A DNA stretch of 64,000 bases from an uncultured Collinsella sp. Its GTDB lineage: Bacteria; Actinomycetota; Coriobacteriia; Coriobacteriales; Coriobacteriaceae. The first letter of the stretch is position 1; each line of letters begins with the position of its first letter. Positions 55,818 to 64,000 of this stretch are shown here, piece by piece. The DNA lies in contig CABSNF010000001.1 of assembly GCA_902478995.1 (NCBI GenBank), positions 1-64,000 of the forward strand. The letters are read 5' to 3'. A program made the translations under genes and the position numbers. A model generated the notes under the pieces. The model was not told the origin of the DNA, did not search any database, and was given only the letters and a program-made list of their open reading frames with translations.

Positions 55818-57590
55818 ATGTTTAAGAGGTTTCTTTCGTATTACAAGCCCCAGATGGGGCTTTTTGTTGCTGATACTGTTTGTGCTCTGGTGCTTGCCGC
55901 CATTGACCTGGCGTTCCCCATTATCCTTCGCAATTTGACCGGTGGGCTGTTTACTCAGGGTCAGGCTGCCATTATGCAGGCGCTCGGCATGATCGCGGTG
56001 GGCTTGGTGCTGATGTATGCCGTCCGCTGCGCCTGCCGCTACTTTGTGAGCTATTGGGGTCACGTGATGGGTGCGCGCATGGAGTCCAAAATGCGCGAGG
56101 ACCTGTTCGACCAGTATGAGCGCTTTAGCTTTGCGTACTTCGACCGCAACAGCTCGGGCGACATGATGAGCCGCGTGGTCAACGACCTGTTCGATATCTG
56201 CGAGGCGGCGCACCACGTGCCCGAGTGGATCATCATCTGCGGCATCGAGATTATCGGCTCGTTTGTGATCCTCTTTACCATCGCCCCGGTGCTGGCGCTC
56301 GCCATGGCCGTGGTGACGGCGGCGTTTGCGGTCATCATGTTTTGGCAGAACATGCGTATGCGCGAGGTCTTTAGCGACAACCGCAAAAAGATCAGCGGCA
56401 TCAATGCGCAGCTGCAGGATTCGCTGGCGGGCATGCGCGTGGTCAAGAGCTTTGCCAACGAGGAGACCGAACGCTTCAAGTTCCGCGCCTCCAACAATCG
56501 CTATCTTTCGTCCAAGGAGAACATGTATCACGCCATGGGCGTCTATACCGCGACGTATGGCCTGCTCTCGGGCGTGCTCTATGTGATCGTGGTGCTGCTG
56601 GGCGGCTGGCTGGTCGCCCAGGGACAGCTGCAGGCGGTCGATATGGCGACCTTTGCACTCTATATTTCGCTGTTCTGCACGCCGCTTGAGACGCTCGTCA
56701 ATTCGGCCGAAACGTATCAGAAGGCTATCGCCGGCTTTAAGCGTATGGACGAGGTGCTCTCGACGGCGCCGGATATCCAGGACAAGCCGGGCGCCACTGA
56801 TCTGCAGGTGACTGCCGGCGCCGTGGAGTATCACGACGTGTGCTTTAACTACGAGGACGTTGAGCTGGGCGAGGGCTATGCCGACGAGCGACCCGTTATC
56901 GACCATATGGACCTGTCCATCAAGCCCGGGCAGACCATCGCTTTGGTTGGCCCTTCGGGCGGCGGCAAGTCCACGACCTGTTCGCTGCTGCCGCGCTTTT
57001 ATGACGTGGCTACCGGATCCATTAGCATCGACGGTCAGGACGTGCGCGATGTGACGCAGCAGAGCCTGCGCCGCGCCATCGGCCTGGTGCAGCAGGATGT
57101 CTACCTGTTTGACGGTACGATTGGCGAGAACATCGCCTACGGCAAGCCGGGTGCTACGGCAGAAGAGATCTCCGAGGCGGCCCGTCGCGCCAATATCGAT
57201 ACCTTTATCGAATCGCTTCCGCAGGGCTACGACACCGTGGTGGGCGAGCGCGGCAGCCGTCTTTCGGGTGGTCAAAAGCAGCGCGTTGCCATCGCGCGCG
57301 TGTTTCTCAAGAACCCCAAGATCCTGATTTTGGACGAGGCGACGAGTGCTTTGGATAACGAGAGCGAGGAGGCGGTGCAGGAGTCGCTCGAAGAGCTGGC
57401 ACGCGGCCGCACCACGATTATCATCGCCCACCGTCTTTCGACCATTAAGCATGCCGATGAGATTGCGACCGTTGAGCATGGTCGCGTTGTGGAGCGTGGC
57501 ACGCACGAGGAGCTTCTCGCCCGTGGCGGCACCTATGCCCGTTACTATCGAATGCAGTTCGAAGGTGCGCGTGCGCACGAGCTCGACTGA
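55818..57590 (+). CDS. ABC transporter, fused permease and ATPase
   Basis: A 590-residue half-transporter of the exporter type. About six transmembrane helices (1-320) precede an ATPase domain with Walker A GPSGGGKSTTCSLL, signature LSGGQKQRVAIAR and Walker B ILILDEATSALDNES. It should work as a homodimer or with a partner; no second half-transporter is adjacent. The ATG at 55818 has GAGG upstream; the frame is open far upstream but that part is the structured intergenic element. Substrate unknown; lipid, peptide or drug export are the usual roles. Confidence 0.9.
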   Translation: MFKRFLSYYKPQMGLFVADTVCALVLAAIDLAFPIILRNLTGGLFTQGQAAIMQALGMIAVGLVLMYAVRCACRYFVSYWGHVMGARMESKMREDLFDQYERFSFAYFDRNSSGDMMSRVVNDLFDICEAAHHVPEWIIICGIEIIGSFVILFTIAPVLALAMAVVTAAFAVIMFWQNMRMREVFSDNRKKISGINAQLQDSLAGMRVVKSFANEETERFKFRASNNRYLSSKENMYHAMGVYTATYGLLSGVLYVIVVLLGGWLVAQGQLQAVDMATFALYISLFCTPLETLVNSAETYQKAIAGFKRMDEVLSTAPDIQDKPGATDLQVTAGAVEYHDVCFNYEDVELGEGYADERPVIDHMDLSIKPGQTIALVGPSGGGKSTTCSLLPRFYDVATGSISIDGQDVRDVTQQSLRRAIGLVQQDVYLFDGTIGENIAYGKPGATAEEISEAARRANIDTFIESLPQGYDTVVGERGSRLSGGQKQRVAIARVFLKNPKILILDEATSALDNESEEAVQESLEELARGRTTIIIAHRLSTIKHADEIATVEHGRVVERGTHEELLARGGTYARYYRMQFEGARAHELD

Positions 57591-57609
57591 TTGATATGAC
57601 AGGAAGTTT

Positions 57610-58575
57610 ATGGCTGACAAGAACCCTTTGACTCCGGAAGAAGTGACGGAGTTATTCTCCGAAATCGATGCATCCGGCGTCTTGGATCCCACGCTCGCCA
57701 AAAAGCGTACCGAGCGCATGCGTGAGAAGGAGGCTGCGGCCAAGCGCGGTGACAAAGCGGCGCTAGCGCAGCTGCGCAGCGAGGACCGCGCGAGCCAGGC
57801 AAAACATATCGACCCGCTGTCCGAGGACGATCCTTCGGGCTCGCAGGTGAGCCATACCATTACGAAGACCGCGATGGCCGTGGTCATCGGTATTTTGGTG
57901 CTGATCGTGGGCATGCAGATTGGCTACGGCGTGATGCGTCGTCTGAACACCGCCAACCTGTCCGAGAGCGTTTCGGTCGATACCGTTTCGACCGCGCTCA
58001 AGGGTGGACTTGAATGGGGCAACGGCTTTACGCAGTTCCCGCTCGACTTTACCGTCGATGAAGCCGATGAGCGTACGGGCACGGTCGAGGTGACGGTGTT
58101 GGACACATCGTCTGCCAACGAGCTCGAGCTGCTGTCCAACGGGCAGATCCAGGCCGCGGCGCTTGCGACCAACGCGCTGCTCAACGACAAGATCGACCGC
58201 GTGGTGTATAACGTTCACGCCTATATCGACGAGGATAGCAACATTCAGCACGATTCCTTCTTTGGCATGTTCCCCGCGCGGGGCCACCAGAGCGCCATTT
58301 TGACGTTCGTGTGGACCAAGAGCTCATCCAACGCCACGAGTATCGACTGGAAGATGCGCATCGTGAGTATGGATGACACCATCGCCGAGCGCATTCAGAA
58401 GCAGGTGAACTCGGTGTCGTCGTTGATTGAGGACCCGGTGGTGAGCCAGACCAAGATTGACGAGGAAAAGGCCGAGCGTGACCTGGAACATCGTCTGCAT
58501 GGCCGCGAGATTTTCCGCGGCGGCAAGCCCGATCGCACACCGTCCGAACTGCTGGAGCAGGACAAGAAAAAATAA
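57610..58575 (+). CDS. Hypothetical single-pass membrane protein
   Basis: A 321-residue protein of unknown function. A charged cytosolic N-terminus (1-85), one helix (about 88-110; AMAVVIGILVLIVGMQIGYGV) and an extracellular domain of about 200 residues rich in beta strands. It starts 19 bp after the ABC transporter, which suggests a shared transcript and perhaps a linked role. Confidence 0.65.
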   Translation: MADKNPLTPEEVTELFSEIDASGVLDPTLAKKRTERMREKEAAAKRGDKAALAQLRSEDRASQAKHIDPLSEDDPSGSQVSHTITKTAMAVVIGILVLIVGMQIGYGVMRRLNTANLSESVSVDTVSTALKGGLEWGNGFTQFPLDFTVDEADERTGTVEVTVLDTSSANELELLSNGQIQAAALATNALLNDKIDRVVYNVHAYIDEDSNIQHDSFFGMFPARGHQSAILTFVWTKSSSNATSIDWKMRIVSMDDTIAERIQKQVNSVSSLIEDPVVSQTKIDEEKAERDLEHRLHGREIFRGGKPDRTPSELLEQDKKK

Positions 58576-58581
58576 GACGCC

Positions 58582-58624
58582 ATCATCCCGCGTGAGCCAC
58601 AAGCCCCGCGGGATGATTTTTTTG
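58582..58624 (+). terminator. Terminator after the membrane protein
   Basis: ATCATCCCGCG pairs with CGCGGGATGAT around a 14-base loop, followed by seven or more T. Confidence 0.85.
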
Positions 58625-58752
58625 GGACGGGGATTAAAAAACATTATGCATAGAAAGTCATAATTATCATTTCGTAAACATTTCGATGAAATTAACGCCA
58701 TGAGGCATGCTTGCGGTTACAATACCGCGAGGCCTAACTACACACCTTTAAG

Positions 58753-58777
58753 CCGGTCCTGTGAGACCGGGAAGGAG
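58753..58777 (+). promoter_or_regulatory. PyrR-type RNA hairpin overlapping the carA ribosome site
   Basis: CCGGTC and GACCGG form a perfect six-pair stem closed by the hexaloop CTGTGA, matching the CNGNGA loop of PyrR-binding hairpins; GAAGGAG follows at once and carA starts five bases later. In Actinobacteria such hairpins let PyrR-UMP block translation. No attenuator is visible, so translational control is the likely mode. pyrR itself is not in the window. Confidence 0.7.
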
Positions 58778-58781
58778 AATT

Positions 58782-60221
58782 ATGGCGAACAACCATACCG
58801 CGGGCGCTGCCGCCCGCACCTTCGCGCCCAGCGAGCTTTGCCAGCGTATGCTGGCCAAAACCAGCAAGGGCACCTGCGGTCCCTGCATCCTGTATCTTGA
58901 GGATGGGACCATTTTTTATGGACGTGCATGCGGCGCCGAGGGCACCGCGACCGGCGAAGTCTGCTTCAACACCTCGCTCGAGGGCTACTTTGAGGTCATG
59001 ACCGACCCAAGTTATGCCGGCCAAATCGTAACCATGACCTATCCGCAGATCGGCAACTACGGTATCGACGAGACCGACGTCCAGTCGGCCTTCCCCGGCG
59101 ACGCCGTGCGCCCTGCGAGCGCTCCGGCCATGCGCGGCATGATCGTTCGCGACATGTGCGCCACGCCTTCTAACTGGCGCTCGGCCGTTAGCGTGCCGGA
59201 GTACCTGCGCGCTCACGGCATCGTCGCTATCGAGGGTGTCGACACCCGCGCTCTGGTGCGCCATCTGCGCGACAATGGTTCCAAGATGGGCATTATCTCG
59301 ACCGAGATCTTCGACGTCGACGAGCTTGCCGAGCGTCTGGCCGCAGCGCCCACGCTGGTAGGCGAGAACCTGGTCAAGACCGTAAGTTGCCCCGCGCCTC
59401 ATGAGTTTGTGGCTGCCGACCTGCCTGCCACGCATGACTTTGCGCTTTCGGCTGCCGCTCCTGCCCGTCACAAAGCGGTCGCCTACGACTGCGGTGTGAA
59501 GCGCGGCATTCTGGAGGGGCTGGTCCGCGCCGGCTGCGACCTTACCGTCGTGCCGTGGGACACGCCCGCGAGTGAGGTGCTCGACATGAATCCCGACGGC
59601 GTCTTTTTGTCCAATGGCCCCGGCGACCCCGACGCCGTGGTGGAGACCTACGAGCAGGTGCAGCAGCTGATCGGCAAGGTGCCGGTCTTTGGTATTTGTC
59701 TTGGTCACCAGATGATCAGCCTGGCCTGCGGCGCCCAGATGGAAAAGCTTAAGTTCGGTCACCGCGGTGGCAACCAGCCGGTTATGAACCTGGTAAGCCG
59801 CCGTGTGGAGATCACCGCGCAAAACCATGGCTTTGGCCTGCTGTTCCCCAGCTTGGGCAAGCTTGTCCCCGAGCTTTCCGGCGGCGAGACCGAGCATGCG
59901 GCCGATGGAGATCTGCGCGTCTGGGTGCGCCGCGGAATCGCGCCGGTCGTGATGAACGAGCGCTTTGGCCGCATTCGCCTAACACATGTGAACCTCAATG
60001 ACGGCACCGCCGAGGGCATCCAGCTGCTCGACGCCCCGTGCTTCTCGGTCCAGTATCACCCCGAGGCCTCGCCTGGCCCCACCGATGCCCACTATCTCTT
60101 TACCGCCTTTACGCGACTCATGGACGGCGAGGAGAACTACCTGGACATCGACACCGCGAAGGACCGCCTGGCTGGCTGGAACTTTGCCGAGACCGCCGCG
60201 ACCGAGACCGAGGAGAACTAA
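58782..60221 (+). CDS. carA: Carbamoyl-phosphate synthase small subunit
   Basis: A 479-residue glutaminase subunit that passes ammonia to CarB. It has the N-terminal domain ([34 protein letters not shown]) and the class I amidotransferase with the Cys in [14 protein letters not shown] and the His/Glu region [12 protein letters not shown]. About 35 residues longer at the N-terminus than usual. Start at 58782 with GAAGGAG. carB begins one base after its stop. Confidence 0.95.
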   Translation: MANNHTAGAAARTFAPSELCQRMLAKTSKGTCGPCILYLEDGTIFYGRACGAEGTATGEVCFNTSLEGYFEVMTDPSYAGQIVTMTYPQIGNYGIDETDVQSAFPGDAVRPASAPAMRGMIVRDMCATPSNWRSAVSVPEYLRAHGIVAIEGVDTRALVRHLRDNGSKMGIISTEIFDVDELAERLAAAPTLVGENLVKTVSCPAPHEFVAADLPATHDFALSAAAPARHKAVAYDCGVKRGILEGLVRAGCDLTVVPWDTPASEVLDMNPDGVFLSNGPGDPDAVVETYEQVQQLIGKVPVFGICLGHQMISLACGAQMEKLKFGHRGGNQPVMNLVSRRVEITAQNHGFGLLFPSLGKLVPELSGGETEHAADGDLRVWVRRGIAPVVMNERFGRIRLTHVNLNDGTAEGIQLLDAPCFSVQYHPEASPGPTDAHYLFTAFTRLMDGEENYLDIDTAKDRLAGWNFAETAATETEEN

Positions 60222-60222
60222 C

Positions 60223-63537
<3,315 letters not shown>

Positions 63538-63549
63538 TGTGACCTGGTC

Positions 63550-63638
63550 GGTCGGGGCGGAGGGGGCCGAATTTCCCCCTTCGCTCCGGCTGCAAGCAGA
63601 GTCGCTCGGTGGCAAATTCGGCCCCCTCCGCCCCGACC
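63550..63638. repeat. Hairpin H1 after carB, 25-bp perfect arms
   Basis: 63550-63574 is the exact reverse complement of 63614-63638. The 39-base loop carries, on the minus strand, CGACTCTGC and GCAGCCGGAGCGAAG, shared in form with hairpin H3. Confidence 0.9.
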
Positions 63639-63708
63639 TGCGGTGACTTGGCTGCACCGTGTGCTGCCGAAGGGGCTTTGCGCGATGACTAGGGCTGAAT
63701 AGAAAATG

Positions 63709-63750
63709 AGTGTGGGCCCTGCCGTTCGAACGAACGGCAGGGCCCACACT
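63709..63750. repeat. Hairpin H2 after carB, 20-bp perfect arms
   Basis: AGTGTGGGCCCTGCCGTTCG pairs with its exact complement across two bases (AA). Outside it GGCTGAAT and ATTCAGCC extend the pairing after small internal loops. No T-run follows. Confidence 0.9.
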
Positions 63751-63794
63751 AATAATTCAGCCAACGTACGTCATAGCAACCCCCGGTAGGTCGA

Positions 63795-63886
63795 GGGTGC
63801 CCCGCGGCGGTCTGGTGTTTTCATCTGAACGACTTTGCGAAGCAACCGGAGTGAAGATGAAAACACCAGACCGCCGCGGGGCACCC
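63795..63886. repeat. Hairpin H3 after carB, 32-bp perfect arms
   Basis: 63795-63826 is the exact reverse complement of 63855-63886. The 28-base loop holds CGACTTTGCGAAGCA and CCGGAGTGAAG, a near match to the H1 loop on the other strand, while the arms of H1 and H3 are unrelated. Confidence 0.9.
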
Positions 63887-63979
63887 GCAGACCGCAGGGA
63901 CGGGAGCAGCTATACTACTCTCAGTAGTTAAGGGTCGCGGATTCGCCGCGTCACCGCTCTCAACAGGAGGTCTTTGTTT

Positions 63980-64000
63980 ATGGCAGATCAGAAGCCGGTT
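63980..64000 (+). CDS. Start of an unidentified gene, cut by the window edge
   Basis: ATG with AGGAGG upstream, giving MADQKPV before the window ends. Seven codons are too few to name it. Position after carAB makes another pyrimidine gene possible, but the large hairpins in between argue for a separate unit. Confidence 0.55.

Larger units (their letters stand above)
63538..63979. other. Intergenic region after carB with three large hairpins
   Basis: A 442-bp gap with no supported gene, filled by three long inverted repeats (listed separately). A short repeat ACTACT/AGTAGT (about 63913-63927) and an AGGAGG ribosome site precede the next gene at 63980. Confidence 0.75.

Overview
The window looks like the replication-origin region of a Collinsella-type member of the Coriobacteriia (Actinomycetota). 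The reasons are the high GC content, the gene order rpmH-rnpA-yidD-yidC-jag-rsmG-parA-parB on one side and dnaA-dnaN-recF-dciA-gyrB-gyrA on the other, parS sites of the TGTTTCACGTGAAACA type, tandem WYL regulators, a translational PyrR-type hairpin before carA, and a lineage-typical VSR-fold protein. The genus is an inference; no 16S gene is present.

Layout. 0-9.5 kb: tRNA-Lys with duplicated 3'-end fragments, an M29 aminopeptidase, purC, a two-component system, a Tat lipoprotein, a TSCPD protein and purB, mostly on the minus strand, ending at tRNA-Gly with similar 3'-end fragments. 9.8-16.7 kb: a giant LPXTG thioester adhesin and an M28-like membrane protein split by a long acidic insert. 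16.9-23.8 kb: two WYL regulators (PafBC-like) convergent with a DinG-type helicase, then ddl and rlmN. 24-29.1 kb: parB-parA with three parS sites, rsmG, jag, yidC, yidD, rnpA and rpmH, all minus. At 29.1-29.4 kb transcription switches to plus; this is the best oriC candidate. A GHKL-ATPase/winged-helix protein comes next, directly before dnaA, followed by dnaN, recF, dciA, gyrB and gyrA. 40.6-44.5 kb: a tRNA-Ile/Ala/Ile cluster, a DUF151 protein, two unknowns and typA. 44.6-48.2 kb: a bactofilin-like membrane protein, a TRIC channel, an inverted-repeat-flanked nuclease-fold gene and two tRNA-Ser genes. 48.7-53.4 kb: rpsF-ssb-rpsR-rplI, dnaB, purA. 53.5-63.5 kb: purD, a NUDIX hydrolase, an ABC exporter, an unknown membrane protein and carAB. 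The window ends with three large hairpins and the first seven codons of another gene.

How the parts fit: most of the window is core replication (dnaA, dnaN, dnaB, gyrase, ssb, recF, dciA), segregation (parABS), translation and purine/pyrimidine synthesis (purC, purB, purA, purD, carAB). The least ordinary material is (1) the GHKL-wHTH protein at the origin, (2) the single-gene unit bounded by 80-bp inverted repeats at 46.7-47.9 kb, (3) large intergenic hairpins, two of which share a loop core but have unrelated arms, and (4) truncated tRNA 3' ends beside intact tRNA genes. All of these are read from sequence only; no database search was possible.
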